Shown piece after piece: positions 19,451-26,983 of a stretch of DNA of 64,000 nucleotides. The stretch is from Anabaena sp. 4-3 (GTDB lineage: Bacteria > Cyanobacteriota > Cyanobacteriia > Cyanobacteriales > Nostocaceae): positions 145,328 through 209,327 of the forward strand of contig NZ_LUHJ01000067.1 in assembly GCF_001597745.1 (NCBI RefSeq), written 5' to 3'. A program made the position numbers and the translations under genes. Under the pieces are notes generated by a model, which had not been told where the DNA came from, ran no database searches, and saw nothing but the letters and a program-made list of their open reading frames with translations. Positions within the stretch are counted from its first letter, which is position 1. Every line of letters begins with the position of its first letter.

Positions 19451-20293
19451 TTACTGCCCTAATTCTTGAATATTATTCATGACTTGTTGGTATAAATCAT
19501 TATTGCTTTGGGCTTGAAATAGTTCTGCTGCTTTCCGCAAATCTGATAAGGCTGCTTGTTTATCCCCTTGGGCGGCGCGGGCGTTACCTCTGTTATTATA
19601 CGCAGGGGCAAAGTTACGATTGAGGCGAATAGCTTGGTTATAATCACTGATAGCTCCTGGTAAGTCGCCTTGAGCCGCACGGGCGTTACCTCGGTTATTG
19701 TAGGCGATCGCATATTTGGGATTAAGGCGAATTGCTTCGTTAAAATCTTCGATAGAGCCGCTTTTGTCTCCCTGTACAGACAGCGCATTCCCACGATTAT
19801 TGTAGGCTTCGGCGTAATTGGGTGACAGGCGGATTGCTTCATTGTAGTCTGTAATTGCGCCTTGTTGATCGCCTAGGGAGGCGCGAGCATTTCCCCGACT
19901 GTTGAAGGCTTCCGCATCATTGGGAGCTAGACGGATAGCTTCATTGTAATCTGCGATCGCTTTTTGCTTGTCACCCAAATCAAAGTAGGCTAATCCTCTA
20001 CCTTTGTACGCTGCCGCATATTCAGAATCTAAACTCAATGCTTTATTATAGGAGTCTATCGCCGCTTGTAAGTTACCTTGGGAGTGTTGTTTCTGCCCTT
20101 CAAAGTAAGCTGTTCCCGCTTGAGAGTTTTTCGCAGGGCGACGAGTAGGAGTATTTACCCCTATTTCTGTCACCAAAACATCTTTGTTGTTACTACAAGA
20201 AACAATGGTAATCGCGCTCAGTGCGGTGAACACACCTATAGTCAAAATTTTAGATAACTTCACCCGCTTTTGCTCCAATAACCACTGTTTCAT
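19451..20293 (-). CDS. TPR-repeat lipoprotein
   Basis: A 280-aa exported protein. The signal (about residues 15-32) ends in a lipobox, TIVSC, giving lipidated Cys33. After a short linker there are about six tandem 34-residue TPR units (residues 60-265), each carrying a version of AIxDYNEAIRLxPxxAEAYNNRGNA. TPRs form a superhelical scaffold for protein binding, here presumably in the periplasm or at the thylakoid lumen face. No enzyme domain. The nearly identical repeats at protein level are mirrored in the DNA, so copy number may vary between strains. Monocistronic, convergent with the 18011 gene. Confidence 0.85.
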   Translation of the reverse strand: MKQWLLEQKRVKLSKILTIGVFTALSAITIVSCSNNKDVLVTEIGVNTPTRRPAKNSQAGTAYFEGQKQHSQGNLQAAIDSYNKALSLDSEYAAAYKGRGLAYFDLGDKQKAIADYNEAIRLAPNDAEAFNSRGNARASLGDQQGAITDYNEAIRLSPNYAEAYNNRGNALSVQGDKSGSIEDFNEAIRLNPKYAIAYNNRGNARAAQGDLPGAISDYNQAIRLNRNFAPAYNNRGNARAAQGDKQAALSDLRKAAELFQAQSNNDLYQQVMNNIQELGQ

Positions 20294-20531
20294 AACTTGC
20301 TCTCATTCGTCTTGACAACTGGATAACGCTACTACCAAATTCAGTGAATGAGCTTTATTAAACATGAATGCTCATTGTTTTGAGATGTACCCAGCCCATA
20401 GACACGCCTACCTGCTATCCTCTAGGTTTTATTAACAGTAGTCTGTTTGCTCAACCAGGAATTTTAACAAATAAATTTTATTGTGGTTATTTATTATACC
20501 GTCATTCAATTATTAACAATTACCGATTACT

Positions 20532-21452
20532 CTACTCCTCCTCTTTTTCATTCTCAGACTTTTTAGGAAGTAGTCGCAGAGATTTACTGGTTTCTATATC
20601 TACAGATAACTGTTCGAGATTTTCCCCTAAATCTTTTTGCAGTTTTTGTGTGAGCGTTACCGGAAAATCTAAACTAATTCCTTGGTTTTGTACCAAACTT
20701 GCCAGTTCTAAAAACTGCACTTTTACTACTTTCCGGTTAGAACTACTCAGTTTATAAAACGCAGATTCGGATAGGTTTTGAGCCTCCATAGCTCTTTTTA
20801 AACGCTCTTTGAGATGTTCATATTCTGAGTTTAACAGCTTCCACTGTTCTTCAATTTCTGTAAAATTTTCACTCAGAACTGCGACATCTTCTAATTGTGG
20901 GTCTGGGTTACTTATTAATTGTAATTCTAGCAAACGCTGATGGATTTGCGCCAGATAAATACAGTCTAAATAAGCATATTCTATTTGCGTCTCACTTAAA
21001 GGTCTGCGTCCCCAATCGCTCGTTTGTTCTTGTTTATCAATATGGTTAAAATTACATAATGTTGTAGCTAAAGTTTGGAGTTGATAGTTAGGTAACGGTA
21101 AAATATGGTAGGGAATTTTTTTGGCTAATTCTAAAGTGCAAGTGATATTTTTAGCTTGCTTATTGCCGAGGAATTTGATATCATAATTAGCATTGTGAAA
21201 TACTTTTTCGATAGCTGGATTGAGCATAATTTGGTCAATAAACTCAGCTATGATTTGCGGTTGATGCAGGACATCGAAAAGGTAAACGCGATCGCCACTC
21301 ATATCGTCAGGATCATCTAAAACCTGAATCAGCGACAATCTAGGATTACGGGTGTTAAATTCTGCTACTTCGGTATCTATCCAAAGAGTAGTAGCTTGAG
21401 TATATTCAGCAACTATGCTACGCATTGCACTTGCGTCACTCAAGTATGGCAT
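20532..21452 (-). CDS. rnd: RNase D-like 3'-5' exonuclease
   Basis: A 306-aa DEDDy exonuclease. Exo I is WIDTEVAEF (Asp26, Glu28), Exo II is HNANYDIKFLG, and Exo III is YAYLDCIYLAQIHQRLL with the Tyr four residues before the Asp. The DWGRRPLSETQIEYAYLD stretch is typical of RNase D (usually SDWxxRPLxxxQxxYA). The C-terminal 100 residues are helical and may correspond to a reduced HRDC region, so the protein is somewhat shorter than E. coli RNase D (about 375). It would trim 3' ends of stable RNA precursors. Monocistronic. Confidence 0.88.
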   Translation of the reverse strand: MPYLSDASAMRSIVAEYTQATTLWIDTEVAEFNTRNPRLSLIQVLDDPDDMSGDRVYLFDVLHQPQIIAEFIDQIMLNPAIEKVFHNANYDIKFLGNKQAKNITCTLELAKKIPYHILPLPNYQLQTLATTLCNFNHIDKQEQTSDWGRRPLSETQIEYAYLDCIYLAQIHQRLLELQLISNPDPQLEDVAVLSENFTEIEEQWKLLNSEYEHLKERLKRAMEAQNLSESAFYKLSSSNRKVVKVQFLELASLVQNQGISLDFPVTLTQKLQKDLGENLEQLSVDIETSKSLRLLPKKSENEKEEE

Positions 21453-21610
21453 AGGTTAAACTTTCCTGATATTTAGGTGACAGTTTCCCAAATTAGCATT
21501 TTGCTGACACCTAATTAACCACCGTGATTATGATTTTGTAGTTTAATCCTGCTGGTTTTTGACTGGTTAGCTTGCCATCTTCAGCCAAGCAAAGACTTGA
21601 GCTACAGTTA

Positions 21611-21648
21611 AGTCATTAGTTATGAGTCATTAGTCATTAGTCATTAGT
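21611..21648. repeat. Heptamer array TAGTCAT
   Basis: About four units of TAGTCAT or near variants between the exonuclease and kinase-like genes. The same array type recurs at 36376-36429, 49467-49517, 63039-63083 and 63934-64000. Confidence 0.9.
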
Positions 21649-21696
21649 TTCTCTCCTCCGCTTCCTTCGCTTCCTACTCCCCGTGTTGAGTGACAG

Positions 21697-22398
21697 CTAA
21701 CTCCGAGTTTTCAAAGAAGCAGAGGAACTGGAAACAACAGATTTCTGTGTTCTAGCAGTTAATAAAGTAAAGAAGCGATAAGATTTACGAATAAAATTAA
21801 GTATAAAGTAAGGAATTCTCAGCCGGAGTGGTGCAAGGATGGGACGATATAGCCAATAATAAGCCCGTTTGAGGTTATCCCATTTAGAGCATTTATCCTG
21901 ATGCAGAAAGTCAGAAATATCTACTACTAAACCTCTACCTTCATACATCATGACATTACGCCCGTGGACATCATGGGGAAACAGTCCACGCTGACGGGCA
22001 TAATCTAAAGCTTGATCTATATCCTCTATCACTCGTTTGGGAATACGCAAACCCCTTTGGAAACAGTCGTATAAAGTCACCCCATATAATCGCTTGAGGA
22101 TTAAACAACCGTCTTTTGCATATAAACACTGAGAAAATGCTGGGTGAGAACCAAGACGACGATACACTTCTACTTCTTCTGCAAATCCTGGCCTTTCAGG
22201 TGCATAAATCTTCACTACCACATCAAGGTATTCAGGGTGATTAACTACCGCCGCATAGTTACCTTTACCAACCAGTCGCCAAGGATGGGGGAGATAGTGA
22301 ACTTCTACAGGATCGTAGGGATTGACACTCTCAACTTGCAACTCAGGTAATAATTCTTGATGAATACTCTCAATCAGTCGCTGTAGATGCTCATTCAT
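21697..22398 (-). CDS. Protein-kinase-like protein
   Basis: A 233-aa compact kinase-fold protein. It has a glycine-containing loop (LVGKGNYAAVV), candidate ATP-binding Lys63 (VVVKIY), an alpha-C Glu around residue 75, the catalytic loop PHDVHGRNVM (Asp143, Asn148), and Asp160 in VVDISDF for metal binding. The HxDxxxxN spacing is that of protein kinases, but the protein is short and lacks a full C-lobe. The last 50 residues are basic and aromatic with a Ser-rich end. It could be a small serine/threonine kinase or a small-molecule kinase of the same fold. Substrate unknown. Monocistronic. Confidence 0.75.
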   Translation of the reverse strand: MNEHLQRLIESIHQELLPELQVESVNPYDPVEVHYLPHPWRLVGKGNYAAVVNHPEYLDVVVKIYAPERPGFAEEVEVYRRLGSHPAFSQCLYAKDGCLILKRLYGVTLYDCFQRGLRIPKRVIEDIDQALDYARQRGLFPHDVHGRNVMMYEGRGLVVDISDFLHQDKCSKWDNLKRAYYWLYRPILAPLRLRIPYFILNFIRKSYRFFTLLTARTQKSVVSSSSASLKTRS

Positions 22399-22507
22399 AC
22401 TGGTTTTGGCTGTTTTTTAAGAAATGAAGCCGTAAGATTTCACCAGTATATTCCATCCTTGTCTCCCCTAAACCTGTGGGGGTTTAGCAATGCTAAACCC
22501 CTACTTT

Positions 22508-23350
22508 CTACCTAACTACGGGGGGTAAAGTTACTTTTTTCGCTAAACCTAAAGTTTGTAAAAATTTAATACTCCACCAAGTCACATCAATTTCCCACCA
22601 CTGAAAACCAGCTTTGGCGACATGGGGGTAAGTGTGATGGTTGTTGTGCCAACCTTCGCCGTAGGTGACGAGAGAAACCCACCAGAGATTACGGGCGTTA
22701 TCATCTGCGTCAAAGGTGCGATATCCCCAGAGATGGGTTGCAGAGTTGACGAACCAAGTACAGTGCCAAAGTAAGACGGCTCTGAGAAACATACCATAGA
22801 TCACAAAAGACCATCCACCCACAGCGTAAAGCAACAATCCTAAAGGAATTTGCAAGAGGAGAAAATAGCGGTCTAACCAGCGATAAAAAGGTTGTTTGGC
22901 TAAGTCAGGGGCGTATTTGTGATAGGTTTGTTCATCAAAAAATTCGGAACGAGGATATAAAATCCATAACATATGACTCCACCAAAAGCCCCGCTTGGCA
23001 GAGTAAGGATCTAAGTTGATATCTTCGGTGTGGGCGTGATGTTGGCGGTGTCCTCCCACCCAAAAAATTGGCCCTCCTTGCAATGCTAATGCACCGATGA
23101 GAGCGATCGCATATTCTAACCATTTGGGTACTTGAAAACTCTTATGGCTGAGTAATCGGTGATACCCCAGGCAAATACCAATACTGCCAAACAACCAATG
23201 TAGAAATAACAGCAAACCCAAGGCCGACCAGGAGAAAAACCAAGGTGCTAACAGTGCTAAGGCGTGAATTATCCCAAAAAATGCCACATTTGTCCACTTG
23301 AGGTGCAGTGAAGCTTCTCCCTCTGATGCGGCTAGACTTTTTGCGGTCAT
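22508..23350 (-). CDS. desC: Delta-9 acyl-lipid desaturase
   Basis: A 280-aa membrane di-iron desaturase. The three histidine boxes are HRLLSH, HRQHH and HNNHH, in the order and spacing of acyl-lipid delta-9 desaturases. Four hydrophobic segments flank them, and WVGGHRQHHAHTED and GEGWHNNHHTYPH are signature stretches. DesC puts the first double bond into stearoyl and palmitoyl chains of membrane lipids, using ferredoxin. Divergent from the TetR-type gene at 23531, with a 180-base shared promoter region, so local regulation by that protein is possible but unproven. Confidence 0.92.
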   Translation of the reverse strand: MTAKSLAASEGEASLHLKWTNVAFFGIIHALALLAPWFFSWSALGLLLFLHWLFGSIGICLGYHRLLSHKSFQVPKWLEYAIALIGALALQGGPIFWVGGHRQHHAHTEDINLDPYSAKRGFWWSHMLWILYPRSEFFDEQTYHKYAPDLAKQPFYRWLDRYFLLLQIPLGLLLYAVGGWSFVIYGMFLRAVLLWHCTWFVNSATHLWGYRTFDADDNARNLWWVSLVTYGEGWHNNHHTYPHVAKAGFQWWEIDVTWWSIKFLQTLGLAKKVTLPPVVR

Positions 23351-23530
23351 AAAAATTCCTGTTGATGGTTCATGTAAAGATTTGCTCTGGTATCTATTGC
23401 ATTACTTAGCCCACAAGGGATTCATCTACTCGGCAACCGAATTCATTACAGTAGACTAGAGCAAGTATCACTTACACTTGCTATGCTAACAGTTCCCTGT
23501 TTTCCCTGCAAGTGTTACTTACATTTTTTT

Positions 23531-24748
23531 ATGACTTCTCAACCTGTTTCCACCCGTCAACGTCTAATTCAAGCTGCACTGGAGTTGTTTACGGCTCAGG
23601 GAGTTAGTGCTACTACCACTCGCCAAATTGCTGAAAAAGCAGCAGTTAACGAAGTAACGTTATTTCGCAATTTTGGCAACAAACACGGTTTATTGTTAGC
23701 TGTACTGGAAGAATCGGCAGCTTTTACCAATTTAGGGGAATCTTTAGTCAGACGGGCTACTCCTCCAGGTGATGTTTACCAAGCGTTGAAAGATTATGCA
23801 AGTGACACTTTACAGGCATTGGAGAGAATACCGGAACTGGTTCGTTCTGTAGTCGGAGAAGCTGACCAATTTCCGGCGGAAAATCGGCGTGCTTTGGGCA
23901 GAGGATTCACTGAGGCTAACCGCTACGTAGCCCAGTATCTAGCTACTGTAATTCAACAGGGAGATTTGCACACCTATCTACCAGCAGAAAAATTAGCTAG
24001 TTTGCTCAATGGGATGATTTTGGGATATGCCGTGATTGAATTCACCAGTGAGTTTCATGAACTATGGGAAAGTCGAGACGATTTTCTAGAGAATTTGGTG
24101 GGGTTATTTCTGCACGGTGCGATGTCATCACAGGCGAATGGCTTAGAAACCAGTTTGAACAGCCAAGCAATAGCTGATTTACCGGCGGTGTTAGTTCACA
24201 CAATTCTGCAACAAGCCAAAAAGTCAGGATTACAAGATTATGCGATCGCTTACTTATTATTTGCGGCTGGCTTATCTGCTCAAGAAATAGTTAATTTACA
24301 TCGAAACCATCAAATTTACGATACCAATGGTCATTTCCTGCAAATTACCACCCCAGGATGCTGGCGACAAGTCCCTGTCAATCAATGGATTTTGGGTAAA
24401 CGCTACGGTTCTTACACAGATAATCCTTTAACTAAATGGCTCAAAAGTCGTAAAGATAGCCAGACAGCGATGTTTTTGAATGCAGCTAGTCAACCCATTT
24501 CGGAATCTGAGGTGTTGACGCATTGGGAAAAATGGACAGCAAGTTTATTAACTCCCCAAGGGCAACCACCAGCAATTACTCAAGCCCAACATACTTGGCG
24601 TGTAGAAATGTTAACGCGGGGAATTAGTCTAGAAAATTTGAGTCTTCTTACAGGTTGCGATCGCACCCAATTAAAATCTTACGCCCACAGAGCCAAAGAA
24701 AAGGCAGCTTTAGAACAAGCCACAAGATTAGATCAAAAGCCCGTGTAG
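23531..24748 (+). CDS. TetR-type regulator fused to a degenerate tyrosine-recombinase domain
   Basis: A 405-aa protein starting at ATG 23531 (the upstream in-frame ATG at 23483 adds 16 residues of no family character). Residues 6-55 are a TetR helix-turn-helix: RQRLIQAALELFTAQG, then TTTRQIAEKAAVNEVTLFRNFGNK. The ligand-binding-like region runs to about 195. Residues 215-390 resemble the catalytic half of phage-type integrases: AIAYLLFAAGLSAQEIVNL (Arg of box I is Ser249), HTWR (His354, Arg357), GISLENLSLLTGC (usual His is Cys376) and SYAHR (Tyr384). Loss of the first Arg suggests a DNA-binding, non-recombining domain. It is divergent from desC. The fold assignment of the second half is inferred from motif order. 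Confidence 0.8.
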   Translation: MTSQPVSTRQRLIQAALELFTAQGVSATTTRQIAEKAAVNEVTLFRNFGNKHGLLLAVLEESAAFTNLGESLVRRATPPGDVYQALKDYASDTLQALERIPELVRSVVGEADQFPAENRRALGRGFTEANRYVAQYLATVIQQGDLHTYLPAEKLASLLNGMILGYAVIEFTSEFHELWESRDDFLENLVGLFLHGAMSSQANGLETSLNSQAIADLPAVLVHTILQQAKKSGLQDYAIAYLLFAAGLSAQEIVNLHRNHQIYDTNGHFLQITTPGCWRQVPVNQWILGKRYGSYTDNPLTKWLKSRKDSQTAMFLNAASQPISESEVLTHWEKWTASLLTPQGQPPAITQAQHTWRVEMLTRGISLENLSLLTGCDRTQLKSYAHRAKEKAALEQATRLDQKPV

Positions 24749-25154
24749 GGATTGGGGATGAGGGGGATGAGGAAGAAATTCTTTCTCAGTCAACAATCAA
24801 CAATCAACCATCAACCATCAACCATTTTGAATTTTGTACGCCTTTGGCGTTCCCGCAGGGTATTTTGAATTGATTTTTCATATTTTAGTAATTTTTGTTA
24901 CATTCTCCTGAGCGATCGCGGTTTAATGTCTGTCTTTGGGTAGTCCTGCCATCAGTGACTTAACGGAGAAACTAGCAGCAATTCACTGATAGCTACATTT
25001 TTTGCGTAGTTTTATTCAGACAATTCACATCAGTTTGTGGTATTGATCAATTTTAATAAAGTAAAACATATCTTTATTAAAATTCATCCGGTATCGACTC
25101 CCCGTATTTTGGAGTAAACAGCGTATACAACAACAACACAGAGAGAGTATTAAT
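24749..25154. other. Intergenic region with low-complexity repeats
   Basis: After the TetR-fusion stop there is a GGGGATGAGG run, then a CAACAATCAACCATCAACC tandem array (about 24790-24824), then the dispersed motif CGCCTTTGGCGTTCCCGCAG (24840-24859). The remainder is AT-rich leader for the Nudix gene. No ORF or RNA gene is evident. Confidence 0.7.
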
Positions 25155-25586
25155 ATGGGCAGAAAAGTTACTAAAGTGCTAAAACAATCTGGGGTCATTC
25201 CTTACAGAGTCAGAAATGGTAGAGTAGAAGTATTGCTAATTACGACACGCGATCGCCAGCGTTGGGTAATGCCTAAAGGCGGAATTGTCAACGGCATGAC
25301 TCCCCCAGCTTCAGCAGCAAAAGAAGCCTGGGAAGAAGCTGGAGTCATTGGACAGGTGGAAGCTAATCAACTCGGTAGTTACAAATATCGCAAACGTGGC
25401 AAAATTTACCGTGTCAAAATGTATTTATTACCAGTTGACATAGTGAGTAGTCATTATCCCGAAGCGAGTACAAGATATCGACGTTGGCTAGATGCTAAAC
25501 AAGCGATGAAGTTAATTAAAAAAGCTTCCCTCAAACGTATCTTAAAAGCAATCATCCAAACCAAATCACGAGCTTGTGCTTCCTAA
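25155..25586 (+). CDS. Nudix hydrolase
   Basis: A 143-aa Nudix protein. The Nudix box runs from Gly42 to Val64: KGGIVNGM, then KEAWEEAG. Against the consensus GX5EX7REUXEEXGU, Glu is Met48 and Arg is Lys56, while the catalytic metal-binding EE pair (Glu60, Glu61) is kept. VMPKGGI before it and the basic C-terminus (LIKKASLKRILKAI) resemble diphosphoinositol-polyphosphate or dinucleoside-polyphosphate hydrolases. It would cleave a nucleoside diphosphate linked to another moiety; the substrate is not predictable. GAGAG lies just before the ATG. Separate transcription unit. Confidence 0.87.
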   Translation: MGRKVTKVLKQSGVIPYRVRNGRVEVLLITTRDRQRWVMPKGGIVNGMTPPASAAKEAWEEAGVIGQVEANQLGSYKYRKRGKIYRVKMYLLPVDIVSSHYPEASTRYRRWLDAKQAMKLIKKASLKRILKAIIQTKSRACAS

Positions 25587-25670
25587 CAACAACCATCCTA
25601 CCTTACCTATTCCCTATTCCCGTTTATCTAGACTTTGCCCACGCTAAAATAAACACCAAAGTTAAGATTT

Positions 25671-26477
25671 ATGGGGGCGGACTTTGTGTCAATAGAAAGT
25701 ACCCAATTATCCGAAGAAACAACTAACAAATCTTTGGAATGGCAACCTCCCATGCCACCCACAGATTTAATTTTTGATGACGGAGAACCCTTGGAAAGTA
25801 ACCGCCACCGTATCACCATGAATGTATTAATTCGTTCACTAAAACATTATTGGGCAGAACGAACTAACTATTTCGTTGGCGGTAATATGTTTATTTATTA
25901 CAGCAGTAAGCAAGCCAAAAATCAAGATTTTAAAGGGCCAGATTTCTTTGTAGTTTTAGATGTAGAAAATGACCCCACAAGGTTAGGTTGGGTAGTATGG
26001 GAAGAAAATGGACGTTATCCCGACATGATTGTTGAATTACTTTCAGATTCAACAGAAGCCAAAGATTTGGGCATGAAAAAACGTCTTTACGAACAAGTAT
26101 TTAAAACTAAAGACTATTTTGTTTTTCATCCCTTTAAAGTGAATTCCCTGCAAGGATGGCATCTAGATAGTGACAAAGGCTACCAACCAATCACCCCTAA
26201 TCCCCAAGGATGGTTGTGGAGTTCCAGTTTAGGGTTGTGGGTAGGAACTTGGAACGGCACAGTAGAAGATGACAATGCGGTTTGGCTGAGATTTTATGAT
26301 CAAGCTGGTAACGTAGTTTTATTACCAGAGGAGGCAAATCAACAACGGGCTGACGCTGAACGACAAGCTAGGTTAAATGCTGTCTCTCGGTTACTAGATA
26401 TGGGACTAAGTGTAGAACAAGTTGCCGACTCATTGAGTTTGACAATAGCAGAAGTGGCAGCGATGAGGCGAGAGTGA
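25671..26477 (+). CDS. Uma2-family (DUF820) restriction-endonuclease-fold protein
   Basis: A 268-aa protein of a family greatly expanded in cyanobacteria. Residues 35-180 have the PD-(D/E)XK-like core: GPDFFVVLDVENDP, then PDMIVELLSDSTEAKDLGMKKRLYE, ending KDYFVFHP. The C-terminal 40 residues (ADAERQARLNAVSRLLDMGLSVEQVADSLSLT) are a coiled segment plus a small helix-turn-helix-like module that recurs in other families of these genomes, for example the end of the gene at 57511-58446. Role unknown; a nuclease is inferred from fold only. A TAGTAAGGAC palindrome starts 26 bases after its stop. Confidence 0.85.
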   Translation: MGADFVSIESTQLSEETTNKSLEWQPPMPPTDLIFDDGEPLESNRHRITMNVLIRSLKHYWAERTNYFVGGNMFIYYSSKQAKNQDFKGPDFFVVLDVENDPTRLGWVVWEENGRYPDMIVELLSDSTEAKDLGMKKRLYEQVFKTKDYFVFHPFKVNSLQGWHLDSDKGYQPITPNPQGWLWSSSLGLWVGTWNGTVEDDNAVWLRFYDQAGNVVLLPEEANQQRADAERQARLNAVSRLLDMGLSVEQVADSLSLTIAEVAAMRRE

Positions 26478-26502
26478 ACAACAGAGGAAGTAAGCGAGGC
26501 TG

Positions 26503-26560
26503 GTTTGTAGTAAGGACTTTAGTCCTTATTTTCTCAGGAATAAAGTCCTGACTACGAACT
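26503..26560. repeat. TAGTAAGGACTTTAGTCC palindrome, copy A
   Basis: GTTTGTAGTAAGGACTTTAG pairs with TAAAGTCCTGACTACGAAC. Other copies are at 30364-30389, 34530-34584, 38501-38524 and 58447-58503, all directly downstream of plus-strand stop codons. Confidence 0.85.
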
Positions 26561-26628
26561 TGTTGCCGCCTTAACTGAACGCTATTGGTTTTGAAACCGC
26601 TTAAGGAATAAGCAGTATCCTGATTTTG

Positions 26629-26724
26629 CTAAATACTGGGCTTATATTCCATAATTTTGCTGATTAATATAAGAATATCTTCGGGATCAGGATTATCTTC
26701 CACTGTGAAGGTTAAATTGTTCAT
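26629..26724 (-). pseudogene. Possible N-terminal remnant of an acetyltransferase
   Basis: A 31-codon minus-strand ORF, MNNLTFTVEDNPDPEDILIL..., ends at a TAG where a longer protein would be expected. The start resembles GNAT-family proteins of these cyanobacteria (xNLTFxIEDNPxPEDI). No further acetyltransferase sequence is seen downstream. It is the only coding-like signal in the 506-base gap 26478-26983; the rest holds repeat copy A and the agrE leader. Confidence 0.3.
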
Positions 26725-26983
26725 ATTTTCTTGAAATTATTCAACTTAAATAACGCTAAAATCACCGTAACTGCCAGCCTCAGCGTTATACTAATCACTC
26801 CTTAACCTTTAATCACTCTATAGGTTTGTTACCATTACTTTGGCTTTTCCGGTAATAGAATAAAAGCCAACCCTTTGTCAATCTGCCTACTATCTTGAGA
26901 TAGATATGCTGTGACAGAAGATACTGACCCGGAAAAGTAAATACTTGTGTCCAAATTAAACCTGTAACGTTTGTAATATTTTT

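Noticed and set aside
20368..20757. 129-codon plus-strand ORF overlapping the exonuclease end
   Set aside because: It mostly lies opposite the intact exonuclease coding region and has no recognisable motif.
26911..26924. NtcA-like site GTGACAGAAGATAC upstream of agrE
   Set aside because: It fits only the loose GTN10AC form, and I see no TAN3T -10 box at the expected distance.
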